From Methanobacterium aggregans (GTDB lineage Archaea; Methanobacteriota; Methanobacteria; Methanobacteriales; Methanobacteriaceae): a stretch of 64,000 nucleotides of DNA. Below the pieces are notes generated by a model. It made no database searches. It was not told the DNA's origin and was given only the letters and a program-made list of their open reading frames with translations. Shown here in pieces: positions 18,137-26,346 of this stretch; the first letter of the stretch is position 1, and the number at the start of each line of letters is the position of its first letter. A program made the translations under genes and the position numbers. The stretch spans positions 310,001 to 374,000 of the forward strand of contig NZ_JAGGLN010000002.1 in NCBI RefSeq assembly GCF_017874455.1, written 5' to 3'.

Positions 18137-18580
18137 TTATTTCAGGTAAACAACGGATGCAACCACTGCACCTTGCTTTTTAACTCTATGACTTTCATGT
18201 GCCATTAGTATTTCCTTTATCTCAAGACCTCTGATGTCCATCATGTATCGAACCATCTCTTCTGCTTCTTTTTTTACATCTTCTACGTCCCTGTTGACAC
18301 CAGAACTCTCCACAACACATCCAAAATCATCAGACGTTGCAAGGGCCACAGCAGCAGATATGAGATCACCCTCGTTATCTGATGAAGCATAGGAAAGAAC
18401 ACAGTTCACCATTTCCCCTGCAGGAAATTCTGGGAGTTCAACTACTTTGGTACCTGCAGGAAGTATGCTTGAAACTTTTATGAGATTTATATCGCCTATT
18501 CCCGCATCTAAAAGTGCATTATCAAATGCATTGAGTTTTGTTGGGCCTTCTGCCCTTCCGGAGGTTATTGAAACTTTCAT
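18137..18580 (-). CDS. pdaD: Pyruvoyl-dependent arginine decarboxylase
   Basis: The product has 147 residues from ATG 18580, which has AGTGAT just upstream. A GTG or TTG further upstream is less likely. It converts arginine to agmatine, the first step of polyamine synthesis in methanogens. The proenzyme self-cleaves at a Ser-Ser pair, here in LIKVSSILPAG around residues 37-38, and the second Ser becomes the pyruvoyl group. The downstream ICEYAS-like region of the family is replaced here by VLSYASSDNEGDL. KKQGAVVASVVY closes the large subunit. Agmatinase is encoded 1.2 kb away on the opposite strand. The suhB-like gene follows 76 bases downstream. Confidence 0.95.
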   Translation of the reverse strand: MKVSITSGRAEGPTKLNAFDNALLDAGIGDINLIKVSSILPAGTKVVELPEFPAGEMVNCVLSYASSDNEGDLISAAVALATSDDFGCVVESSGVNRDVEDVKKEAEEMVRYMMDIRGLEIKEILMAHESHRVKKQGAVVASVVYLK

Positions 18581-18886
18581 TTGTATCACTTGATTGACCA
18601 TTGGCTATGCTTCAAGCATATTTTAATGGCTTGGTAACTTAAAAACTTAAATATTGAAAAAAATATACGTAAATCTATACCTATTCTATATCAAGGAGTA
18701 TCTATAATAACTTTGCATGTATAAACATAACAGAGGTACATCCTATTGATGGAACATTGGTTGTTTTACGTTTTCAGAAATTTGAACCTAAACAAGGATT
18801 CAATCTAATTGAATGTAAAATATGTCTTAATATATCTTAATTGTTCTTGATTAAGAATTAAGAAGATTACACTGGAGGTAAATAAT

Positions 18887-19279
18887 ATGTCAAAGAAGGT
18901 AGTGGAAGTTAAAACCTTAAAAGTCGGTAAATATGTAATATTAGGTGATGAAGCATCAAAAATCACACACATACAGACATCATCCCCTGGAAAACACGGT
19001 GCTGCAAAGGCAAGGATTGAAGCAGTTGGAGTATTCGACAACCAGAAAAGAAGCCTGGTCAAACCTGTTGACGCAAAGATAGACATTCCAATGATAGACA
19101 AACGTGCAGCTCAGGTTCTTGCTTTAATGGGAAGCGATGTTCAGCTTATGGATCTTGAAACCTATGAAACATTTGAGCTGCCTATCCCTGATGAACTAAA
19201 AGATAAGCTCATAGAAGGTGTTGAAGCCGATTATATCGTTGCAATGGGCAACATGAAGCTCATGAGAGTAAAAGGGTAA
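18887..19279 (+). CDS. eif5A: Translation initiation/elongation factor 5A (eIF5A)
   Basis: The 130-residue product is archaeal IF5A, which promotes peptide-bond formation at slow sequences such as polyproline. The lysine to be modified to hypusine or deoxyhypusine is K36 in SSPGKHGAAK. The N-terminal KOW-like barrel is followed by an OB domain ending in VAMGNMKLMRVK. GGAGGT lies seven bases before the ATG, and a TATA-like AATATATC lies near 18830-18838. The modification uses an aminobutyl group derived from polyamine metabolism. The gene sits between arginine decarboxylase (divergent) and agmatinase (55 bases downstream), so substrate supply and target are encoded together. Confidence 0.97.
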   Translation: MSKKVVEVKTLKVGKYVILGDEASKITHIQTSSPGKHGAAKARIEAVGVFDNQKRSLVKPVDAKIDIPMIDKRAAQVLALMGSDVQLMDLETYETFELPIPDELKDKLIEGVEADYIVAMGNMKLMRVKG

Positions 19280-19334
19280 GTGGTTACCAACCAAATAACT
19301 ACTTCCTCCTTGGGATCATCTGAAGGTATGATAA

Positions 19335-20228
19335 ATGCTTTTTTATACAGAAAGTCCATTAAAATTTGCTTTTTCAAGAGAAGCTAATGATTTTAATTAC
19401 AATGCCCTTGAAAAATCCGTAGATGATCCGCAGAAACCCGTGTTCGGTATTGTAGGTGTGCCCTTTGACAGCACAACAACCTACAAACCAGGCGCAAGGT
19501 TCGGTCCTCGATTCGTGAGGGAAGCATCTTACAACTTTGAAAGGTACAACTTCATTTTAAATAAAAATCTCGATGCTGAAGTCTACGATCTAGGGGATGT
19601 TGAAGTTGTCCATGGAAACTTCCAAAAAACTTCCAAAAACGTTGAATCAACCATTTCAGAAATTCTTGACATGGAAATGGTTCCAGTGACAATTGGAGGC
19701 GAACACAGCATAAGTTACAGTGTTTTGAAAGCCATTGCAAATGAAGACGTGACTGTTATACATTTCGATGCCCACTGTGACCTCATAGACAGGTACATGG
19801 ATGAAAAATATTCCCATGCAACTGTTATGCGGAGAATATTCGATTTGAATCCAAGGGAGATCATCCAGATAGGTGTGAGATCTGCTTCAGAGGAAGAAGC
19901 ATTCTTAGCATCAAAAGAGGTTATCAAACAGTTCAAACCCAATGAAGTTAGAAATAATCTTGATGCCGTTGAAAGGGTCATAAAATCTGTTGATGGGCCA
20001 GTATACGTGAGCCTGGACCTGGACGTTCTAGACCCTGCCTACGCACCATCTGTTGGAACACCTGCACCCTGCGGTCTGAACCCCCATGAACTTGAAAGAC
20101 TCATATTCAGCTTAAAAAATAAGGATATTATTGGATTTGACCTTGTTGAAGTTTCATCAACACAAATGGGAGATATAACTTCAATAAACGGTGCAAAAGC
20201 CATATACGACTTTTTATGTTTGAACTGA
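19335..20228 (+). CDS. speB: Agmatinase (ureohydrolase family)
   Basis: This 297-residue manganese-dependent ureohydrolase splits agmatine into putrescine and urea. Metal-binding motifs are all present: GGEHSISYSV near residue 118, VIHFDAHCDLIDRY near 138 and VYVSLDLDVLDPAYAPSVGT near 220, each with the expected His and Asp ligands. The N-terminal FGIVGVPFDSTTTYKPGARFGP is the standard substrate-side motif. AAGGTATGA precedes the ATG. The gene follows eIF5A by 55 bases and faces pdaD on the other strand, completing an arginine-agmatine-putrescine route. An arginase function is less likely because of the paired decarboxylase. Confidence 0.94.
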   Translation: MLFYTESPLKFAFSREANDFNYNALEKSVDDPQKPVFGIVGVPFDSTTTYKPGARFGPRFVREASYNFERYNFILNKNLDAEVYDLGDVEVVHGNFQKTSKNVESTISEILDMEMVPVTIGGEHSISYSVLKAIANEDVTVIHFDAHCDLIDRYMDEKYSHATVMRRIFDLNPREIIQIGVRSASEEEAFLASKEVIKQFKPNEVRNNLDAVERVIKSVDGPVYVSLDLDVLDPAYAPSVGTPAPCGLNPHELERLIFSLKNKDIIGFDLVEVSSTQMGDITSINGAKAIYDFLCLN

Positions 20229-20538
20229 ATTTTCTCTGAAAAAATGATCTGAGAAAAATTGAGTAACTTGAATGATCTCGCTTTTTTAGCTTTTCTTTTA
20301 TTTATGGTTAATTCAACCAAAATTTAATATCATACATCGGATACAGATATAAGAATCTAATTACTAAAAGCCATGAAAAAAGGATGGATTAAAAATTTGA
20401 TGTAAAATTCCATTTAAACCTTATTTCTTGCTTTACATTATTCATTGAAAAAATAAGTTTAAAAATAATTAATAATTAAGATAAATAATAATTGAAGTAC
20501 TTAAAAACAGTTGATTAAAAATTTGAAGGTGGATAACT
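20229..20538. other. Intergenic region after speB
   Basis: This stretch of 310 AT-rich bases contains a short inverted element TTTTCTCTGAAAAA...TGAGAAAAATT just after the speB stop, which may help termination. AAGGTGGATAA before 20539 is the Shine-Dalgarno motif of the next gene. I see no further gene. Confidence 0.4.
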
Positions 20539-21759
20539 ATGTACACAAGAGAAGTCACACTTTCCGGCCATATAATAGACTCCCTGGCCCTTCCAAAAAC
20601 CCTGGATCTCATAATGGATAAGGGGGGAGACTTCAAAATACTGGAATTTGAAGTGGGTAAACGAAAAAAAGATTCAAGTACTGCACGTATACGTGTTGCA
20701 GCAGAAAGCGAGTCTCTTCTCGGAGAAATACTCGATGAACTCAGTGAAATTGGTGCACTTGTTGTAGAAATAAAGGAAGTTCAGTTTTTAAGATCCGAGA
20801 AAGATAAAACACTTCCACCTGATTTTTATTCAACAACCCACCATCCAACCTACATACATTGTGAAGGCGAGTGGATACCTGTGGAAGACATAGAAATGGA
20901 CTGCATGATAGTTTTCAACCCTGAAACAAAAAGTGCGTTCTGCAAGCCAATTGGACGGATCAGGAAAGGAGATCTGGTTGTTGTTGGAAGGGAAGGTATA
21001 AAGGTTGTACCTCCAGAAAGGCCAAGGGGTAAAAAAGGTGTCTTCGAATTCATGTCAAGTGAAGCATCCTCTGAAAAGCCAATAAAGTCCACAGTGCGAA
21101 AGATAGCATCTGAAATAAAGGAAATAAAACGGAACAATGGCAAAATAGCAGTTGTTGCAGGACCTGCAGTTGTTCACACTGGCTCAGCACCGGTACTGGC
21201 CCAGATGATAAAGGATGGAATTGTTGATGTGATCTTTGCAGGTAACGCCCTTGCAACCCATGATATAGAAAGTGCACTCTACGGCACATCCCTTGGAATA
21301 TGTGTGAAAAGTGGTGAAGCCACTGTAAGAGGACATAAACACCATATATATGCAATAAACGAAATAAATAAGGCAGGATCCATAAGGGAAGCTGTTGAAA
21401 GTGGTGTTCTTAAAAAGGGAATAATGTACGAATGTATAAAAAATAACGCACCCTATGTTCTTGCAGGTTCCATAAGGGACGATGGTCCACTTCCTGATGT
21501 CATAACAGATGTTATCGATGCTCAGGATGAGATGAGAAAGTACGTGAAGGACGTGGATATGGTTATAATGATCTCAACCATGCTACACTCCATAGCAGTT
21601 GGAAATATCCTCCCATCACACGTTAAAAGTATATGTGTGGATATAAACCCCGCAACAGTTACAAAACTCGCAGACAGGGGGAGTGCTCAGGTTGTAGGTA
21701 TTGTAACGGATGTTGGAGCCTTTCTGCCAATGCTCAATGAGGAATTGAAAAGGGATTAA
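20539..21759 (+). CDS. Archaeal ornithine cyclodeaminase (LOR/SDH-domain, TIGR00300-type)
   Basis: This 406-residue protein has the archaeal ornithine cyclodeaminase organisation. The N-terminal LOR/SDH bifunctional-type domain (TREVTLSGHIIDSLALPKTL, about 1-100) is followed by a segment with PPDFYSTTHHPTYIHC near residue 94. The C-terminal Rossmann-like domain has VVAGPAVVHTGSAPVLA near 205, IFAGNALATHDIESAL near 233 and GDGPLPDVITDV-like DDGPLPDVITDV near 313. The methanococcal homologue converts ornithine to proline and ammonia. This is unrelated to the bacterial mu-crystallin-type enzyme. AAGGTGG precedes the ATG. It extends the arginine and polyamine theme of the preceding genes. Confidence 0.87.
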   Translation: MYTREVTLSGHIIDSLALPKTLDLIMDKGGDFKILEFEVGKRKKDSSTARIRVAAESESLLGEILDELSEIGALVVEIKEVQFLRSEKDKTLPPDFYSTTHHPTYIHCEGEWIPVEDIEMDCMIVFNPETKSAFCKPIGRIRKGDLVVVGREGIKVVPPERPRGKKGVFEFMSSEASSEKPIKSTVRKIASEIKEIKRNNGKIAVVAGPAVVHTGSAPVLAQMIKDGIVDVIFAGNALATHDIESALYGTSLGICVKSGEATVRGHKHHIYAINEINKAGSIREAVESGVLKKGIMYECIKNNAPYVLAGSIRDDGPLPDVITDVIDAQDEMRKYVKDVDMVIMISTMLHSIAVGNILPSHVKSICVDINPATVTKLADRGSAQVVGIVTDVGAFLPMLNEELKRD

Positions 21760-21807
21760 GGGGATTTAAAACCTTAATTCCCAAACCTCAAAAAGATAAT
21801 TTGGTTC

Positions 21808-21835
21808 TATTTTTTTAGCTTTTTTTTAATTTTTC
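21808..21835 (+). terminator. Oligo-T terminator after ornithine cyclodeaminase
   Basis: Runs of T7 and T9 (CTATTTTTTTAGCTTTTTTTTT) lie about 50 bases after the stop codon. This is a typical archaeal intrinsic termination signal without a needed hairpin. Confidence 0.6.
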
Positions 21836-21859
21836 AAGTTTATTGTAACTTCGATACAC

Positions 21860-21895
21860 AGGGGACGTTACATCTCCTTAAAGGTAATTTCCCCT
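21860..21895 (+). other. Hairpin-forming element upstream of ade
   Basis: AGGGGA pairs with TCCCCT, and the inner GTTAC pairs with GTAAT (one G-T wobble), separated by one C/T mismatch and a 12-base loop. It is GC-richer than its surroundings and sits about 275 bases upstream of adenine deaminase in an otherwise plain 411-base gap (21760-22170). It does not match the purine riboswitch consensus. Its function is unknown. Confidence 0.4.
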
Positions 21896-22170
21896 TATAT
21901 TCTGAAATTATTTCAATAAAACAATTTTTAAGTTACTTCAATTTAATCTGTGCATTTCATAGCTCCTTTTAAATGTATCCTGGAATTTAAGATTGTATCA
22001 ACTAATAAAAATTATTAAAAATTATCAGTAGAAACTCGATTTAATTATATAAATTGAGGGTAAATTAAACAATAATTCAAAAAAAAAGTTTGAACCTTCT
22101 CCCACCTATTAAAATTTAATCAAATAAAGGGCATGACACTATCATTAATCCATTAAATGGAGCTAAAAAA

Positions 22171-23790
22171 ATGATCAAAGGCAATATGTTAAATGTATTC
22201 ACTGAAGAGATATATCCTGCAGAGTTAAAAGTTAAAAATGGAATCATAACCTGTGTAAAACCTGTAAAAAAAAGCTTTGACAATATAATTATTCCAGGCC
22301 TCATAGATGCTCATATACACATCGAAAGCTCCATGCTCACACCTTCACGCTTTGCAGAGACAGTTGTGCCCCATGGAACCACTGCAGTTGTTTCAGATCC
22401 CCATGAAATTGCAAATACCATGGGTCTTGACGGGATCCAGTACATGATGGATGATGCAGCCAACGTTCCCCTTAAAACATACTTCACAGCCCCATCATGC
22501 GTCCCCGCAACCTCCTTTGAAACATCCGGTGCCATAATCGGCCCAGAAGAAGTTGAAAAACTCCTTAAAATGGATGGTATCGTTGCCCTTGGTGAGATGA
22601 TGAACTTTCCAGGGGTTTTAAATGAAGACCCCCATGTTCTTGGAAAGATAGATGCTGCAAAAAGGTTCAAAAAACCTGTTGATGGTCATGCACCCCTGTT
22701 ATCCGGTTCAGAACTCTGTAAATATGTTAGTTCCGGAATATCAACAGAACATGAGTGCACAGAGATTGGTGAAGCCCTTGAGAAGAAACGATTGGGTATG
22801 AAGCTCATGCTGCGTGAAGGTTCATCAGCAAAGAACCTCAAGGACCTCTTCACTGCAGGGGGCGAATTCATTGTATCCGATGACAAGCACCCAGAAGACC
22901 TGCAGATGGGACATGTGGATGTTATGATTCGGAATGCTGTGGAATATGGAGTTGATCCAGTTGAAGCAGTTAAAATGGTCACACTAAACCCTTCAAATCA
23001 TTACGGCCTTAATTCAGGATCCATATCCCATGGAAAACCTGCAGATCTTGTTTTTGTGGATGATCTTGAGAACTTCAAGGTTGAAAGGGTTTTCATAAAT
23101 GGAGAACTCGTTGCAGAGGAAGGTAAACCACTCTTCAAAGTCAAACCCCTTGATATTAAGGGCACATTCAACTTTAAACCTAAAACAGCCCAGGATTTTC
23201 AGGTTAAATCAATACAGAATAATGTTAAAGAAACAGTCAGGGTGATCGAGGTTCTGGAGGGTCAGCTTTTAACCCTTGAATCTGAAGCCATTTTAAACGC
23301 ACCCAAGGGATCCATAGAGGCTGATGTAACAAATGACATCCTTAAAATTGCGGTTGTAGAACGTTATGGGCATAACAGAATCTCGAATGCATTTGTAAAG
23401 GGTTTTGACCTTAAAAAAGGAGCTATTGCATCCAGTGTTGCCCATGATTCCCACAACATAGTGGTTGTTGGAACAACAAGCCATGACATGGCAGAAGCTG
23501 TTAACAAACTTTTAAAAATTAATGGAGGCATTGTAGCTACTGCAGATGGTGAATTTTCAGTTTTAAATCTTCCAATAGCTGGTTTAATGAGTAAAAGCCC
23601 TGTTGATGAAGTTGCAGATAAATTGAATGAACTTCATGGTTTTGTAAGGAATATGGGTTCCAAGCTGAAATCCCCCTTTATGACCATGTCCTTCATGGCA
23701 CTGCTTGTAATTCCAAAGCTTAAAATAAGTGATCAGGGATTGTTCAATGTTGAAACCTTTGAATTCGTTGATGTTGTTAAGAAGGATTAA
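22171..23790 (+). CDS. ade: Adenine deaminase
   Basis: This 539-residue amidohydrolase deaminates adenine to hypoxanthine in purine salvage. The metal-binding IIPGLIDAHIHIESSM lies near residue 45. TTAVVSDPHEIANTMG lies near 72, VDGHAPLLSG near 170 and FIVSDDKHPEDL near 231. The C-terminal Ade-specific domain contains GFDLKKGAIASSVAHDSHN near 410. Together these distinguish it from dihydroorotase-type amidohydrolases. GGAG lies eight bases before the ATG. It is transcribed alone after a 411-base gap and ends before a convergent DUF447 gene. Confidence 0.95.
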   Translation: MIKGNMLNVFTEEIYPAELKVKNGIITCVKPVKKSFDNIIIPGLIDAHIHIESSMLTPSRFAETVVPHGTTAVVSDPHEIANTMGLDGIQYMMDDAANVPLKTYFTAPSCVPATSFETSGAIIGPEEVEKLLKMDGIVALGEMMNFPGVLNEDPHVLGKIDAAKRFKKPVDGHAPLLSGSELCKYVSSGISTEHECTEIGEALEKKRLGMKLMLREGSSAKNLKDLFTAGGEFIVSDDKHPEDLQMGHVDVMIRNAVEYGVDPVEAVKMVTLNPSNHYGLNSGSISHGKPADLVFVDDLENFKVERVFINGELVAEEGKPLFKVKPLDIKGTFNFKPKTAQDFQVKSIQNNVKETVRVIEVLEGQLLTLESEAILNAPKGSIEADVTNDILKIAVVERYGHNRISNAFVKGFDLKKGAIASSVAHDSHNIVVVGTTSHDMAEAVNKLLKINGGIVATADGEFSVLNLPIAGLMSKSPVDEVADKLNELHGFVRNMGSKLKSPFMTMSFMALLVIPKLKISDQGLFNVETFEFVDVVKKD

Positions 23791-23910
23791 GAAGGTTCTA
23801 AAGGGAAGGTTGTCTGAAAATAATTATAAAAATAGATTTGAAAAACTTTAAAAAATATTAAAAATGCCTTAAAATGGATTAAATTTAAAATAGGTCCAAT
23901 TCATGTAGTA

Positions 23911-24531
23911 TTACTCGTACTTGCTGAATGCATCTGAAATTCTCTTCATAGCCCGTTTATGTTCCAAACCACCTACCTTGTTCACTATCCGTGAGATCTC
24001 CCTCATACGGTGGCGGTAAAGTTTCTCCATATCCCCTGAAACCATTTCCATCCGTGTGAGATAAACAAGTGCTTCTATAACTCCATAAATTGCCCTGTTC
24101 AATGGTTCAACATGATCTTTTTTCTTCACAATTTCCTGAACCTTCGCATTGATCACAGTGGTTGTGGAAACCCCGAACTGGTCTTCCCTCTCAACATCAC
24201 GCATACGCAGAACTTCCACCACCAAAAATGCATCTGTCCCCTTTATATAGTAACCATTATCAAAATGCTCAAAAGATTCTTGAGAAGGATTTCCCAGGGT
24301 TGATTCCACAAAAACCATTGGATCTTTGGTTATGTTAACAAGGAATTTTTCTTCCCTTTTTACGTTCATCACAGTTTGGGATCCCTGGTGCAGGTACAGT
24401 ACAACCTCATTTTCATTCTTACAGATGACACCCATTGGGGCTGCATTAGGTGTTCCATCCTCGTTTCTTGTGGTCACAACTGTCTCGTAGAGAAGACCCC
24501 TTTCCATTCCAACAGATTCCAGGTTCAACAA
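23911..24531 (-). CDS. DUF447 flavin-reductase-like protein
   Basis: The 206-residue protein begins LNLESVGMERGLLYETVVTT and continues NEDGTPNAAPMGV. That is the N-terminal strand and turn of FMN-binding split-barrel folds and the DUF447 signature. The C-terminal half is helical, with a basic stretch RHRMREISRI. DUF447 proteins occur in methanogens and are of unknown function. FMN binding is inferred from fold only. Two consecutive TTG codons (24531, 24528) are candidate starts behind GGTGG. The ATG at 24507 is a third candidate. It lies 109 bases after the DUF2124 gene on the same strand. Confidence 0.8.
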   Translation of the reverse strand: MLNLESVGMERGLLYETVVTTRNEDGTPNAAPMGVICKNENEVVLYLHQGSQTVMNVKREEKFLVNITKDPMVFVESTLGNPSQESFEHFDNGYYIKGTDAFLVVEVLRMRDVEREDQFGVSTTTVINAKVQEIVKKKDHVEPLNRAIYGVIEALVYLTRMEMVSGDMEKLYRHRMREISRIVNKVGGLEHKRAMKRISDAFSKYE

Positions 24532-24640
24532 AATTCAGCCACCTTTTTTTTAGTTATGAAATTTATCTTTGCAAATCTTTACATAGCCTGTATGGATGTG
24601 GGTCACCAAGAGACCTGAGACTGTCAGTTTCAAGGTCACC

Positions 24641-25102
24641 TTATTTTTTAAGGACGTAACCCTCAAGATTTCCATTGATTATGCAGTCAAATTCAATTTC
24701 CTTGTCCCACCCTGCGTTCTGGAACATCCTGTTGTAACAGAGACCCAGGAGTTTTCCATCCTTTTTGAGTATCTTGGAAACCATTGCATTCACATCTTCT
24801 GGTTTTATATTCGCCTTTGGAAGTGTTAATCCCCCAAGAATAGCCACAACATCTGCATGAGGATCTGCATCCCCTGAAAACTGCATTCCTTGAGGTGTTA
24901 GTTCTACCTTACGTGCCGTGCTCAGATCTAGGCCAGTTACAAATACAGATTCCTTGTCCCTTACAGCATAGGCAAAAAGCTCTGCAAATGGGCTGCAAAC
25001 ACCGGACATTCCTGCAAATGTGATTTTCTGGGCTTCAGCCACTTCTTCCTTAAATGCTAAGATGTTCTCTGTAATTCCACTAAATTCCTTTACCTTCCTC
25101 AT
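24641..25102 (-). CDS. DUF2124 family protein
   Basis: The 153-residue protein starts MRKVKEFSGITENILAFKEE. It contains KITFAGMSGVCSPFAELFAYA near residue 27, DVVAILGGLTLPK near 84 and GKLLGLCYNRMF near 116, which I recognise as DUF2124, a methanogen family of unknown function. The alternating beta/alpha pattern with Gly-rich turns suggests a Rossmann-like fold. Two cysteines (in GVCSPF and GLCYNR) are candidates for functional residues. It is probably co-transcribed with the DUF447 gene downstream. There is no membrane segment or signal peptide. Confidence 0.78.
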   Translation of the reverse strand: MRKVKEFSGITENILAFKEEVAEAQKITFAGMSGVCSPFAELFAYAVRDKESVFVTGLDLSTARKVELTPQGMQFSGDADPHADVVAILGGLTLPKANIKPEDVNAMVSKILKKDGKLLGLCYNRMFQNAGWDKEIEFDCIINGNLEGYVLKK

Positions 25103-25294
25103 TGTATCGCCTTGATCCTTATTTGAATCAAAGGTTTATATTAATGGTTGGGTTAATATTGAGGGGCAACCATCTCAAATTTGAAAGGTAAAAAGAATTT
25201 TGTTAGTTAGGATTATCCATTATGATTTTAAATCTTCTAAAATTTGGTGGAAATAATAAAATGAGGTAAGATAAATGGTATGAAGCTTGAGGAT

Positions 25295-25447
25295 TCAGAA
25301 GTTATTCGAAGCCCCTTTCATTATTATATAGATTATGTAAGCAATTATAAGAATTATTATAACTGGTAAAAGCCATATCAGAAGATAAAAAACTGCAACA
25401 GCCAGTACAATAGCCACTATTATATATGCAATTTCTCTAAGCTCCAT
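25295..25447 (-). CDS. Small hydrophobic membrane protein (50 aa)
   Basis: An ATG at 25447 opens a 50-codon frame ending TGA at 25295. The product, starting MELREIAYIIVAIV and ending MKGASNNF, is almost entirely hydrophobic. It has two membrane helices separated by a Pro (WLLPVI), with charged residues only at the ends. The composition is far from random for this AT-rich DNA, and the charged N- and C-termini make sense for a membrane miniprotein. The ribosome binding site is weak (AGAAAAG). No family is recognised. It lies alone between the DUF2124 gene and guaAA. Confidence 0.55.
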   Translation of the reverse strand: MELREIAYIIVAIVLAVAVFYLLIWLLPVIIILIIAYIIYIIMKGASNNF

Positions 25448-25711
25448 GTTCTTTTCTAAGTGGTGGCGATACATAAATATATTTCTATAAAAAATCTATA
25501 TTCCTATAAAAAAATAAGATCGATCCATTCAGAACACAGCTTAGATTAACTCTTAAATCAATTGATCAAAACCAAGGGATGGATCATGAAAATAAGAATT
25601 TTTACAATGTTCCTATGGAAACTGAAACAAATTAAGTAAATAATGTTTCAAAGGGACATAATACATTAATTACAGGATTAAAATAATTAAATCAAAATAA
25701 GGAGAGTTTAT

Positions 25712-26278
25712 ATGAAGATATTGGTTGTTAACAATCACGGACAGTACAATCACAGAATTTACAGGACTCTGCACTACCTCAAGATACCTGCAGAGATGAT
25801 ACCCAACACAACAACTTTAGATGAAATAAAGGAAAAAGAAGCTGCAGGAATAGTTTTAGGTGGTGGCCCATCCATTGAAAGGGCAGGAAACTGTGCAGAG
25901 TACATCAAAAATCTGGATATTCCCATACTTGGAATATGTCTGGGTCACCAGATCATAGCACAAACCTACGGTGGAGAAATAGGTGCTGCGGGTGTTGAAA
26001 GCTATGCCAAAATTAAACTGGATATAATCGATGAAAATGAGATTTTCAAGGGACTTGGACCTGAAATGGAAGTATGGGCATCCCACAAAGATGAGATTAA
26101 AACAGTTCCTAAAGGATTTAAACTCCTTGCATCTTCTTCGATATGCAGTGTTGAGGCAATGAAACATGAAACTAAGCCTATCTATGGAATACAATTCCAT
26201 CCTGAAGTTCATCATACTGAGAACGGTGAGAAGATCTTCGAGAATTTTTATGGGGTTTGTAAGGACCTCCATAAATAA
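25712..26278 (+). CDS. guaAA: GMP synthase glutaminase subunit (GATase)
   Basis: This 188-residue class I glutamine amidotransferase supplies ammonia for XMP to GMP conversion. The nucleophile Cys is in ILGICLGHQIIAQTYGG near residue 75. The His-Glu pair is in YGIQFHPEVHHTE near 160. MKILVVNNHGQYNHRIYRTL is the usual archaeal N-terminus. In archaea GMP synthase is split into this subunit and an ATP-pyrophosphatase subunit. The partner guaAB lies 3.1 kb downstream on the same strand, separated by two DUF2142 genes. In many relatives the two genes are close neighbours, so an insertion is likely. GGAGAG precedes the ATG. Confidence 0.95.
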   Translation: MKILVVNNHGQYNHRIYRTLHYLKIPAEMIPNTTTLDEIKEKEAAGIVLGGGPSIERAGNCAEYIKNLDIPILGICLGHQIIAQTYGGEIGAAGVESYAKIKLDIIDENEIFKGLGPEMEVWASHKDEIKTVPKGFKLLASSSICSVEAMKHETKPIYGIQFHPEVHHTENGEKIFENFYGVCKDLHK

Positions 26279-26346
26279 TAAATTTTTCTTAATAATCGTT
26301 ATATTAAATGGAAAGCTTTATAATTCAATGATAACGAGTTATTTTA

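Noticed and set aside
21860..21895. Purine riboswitch upstream of adenine deaminase
   Set aside because: The hairpin lacks the conserved three-way junction and loop sequences of the class, so only a plain hairpin is reported.
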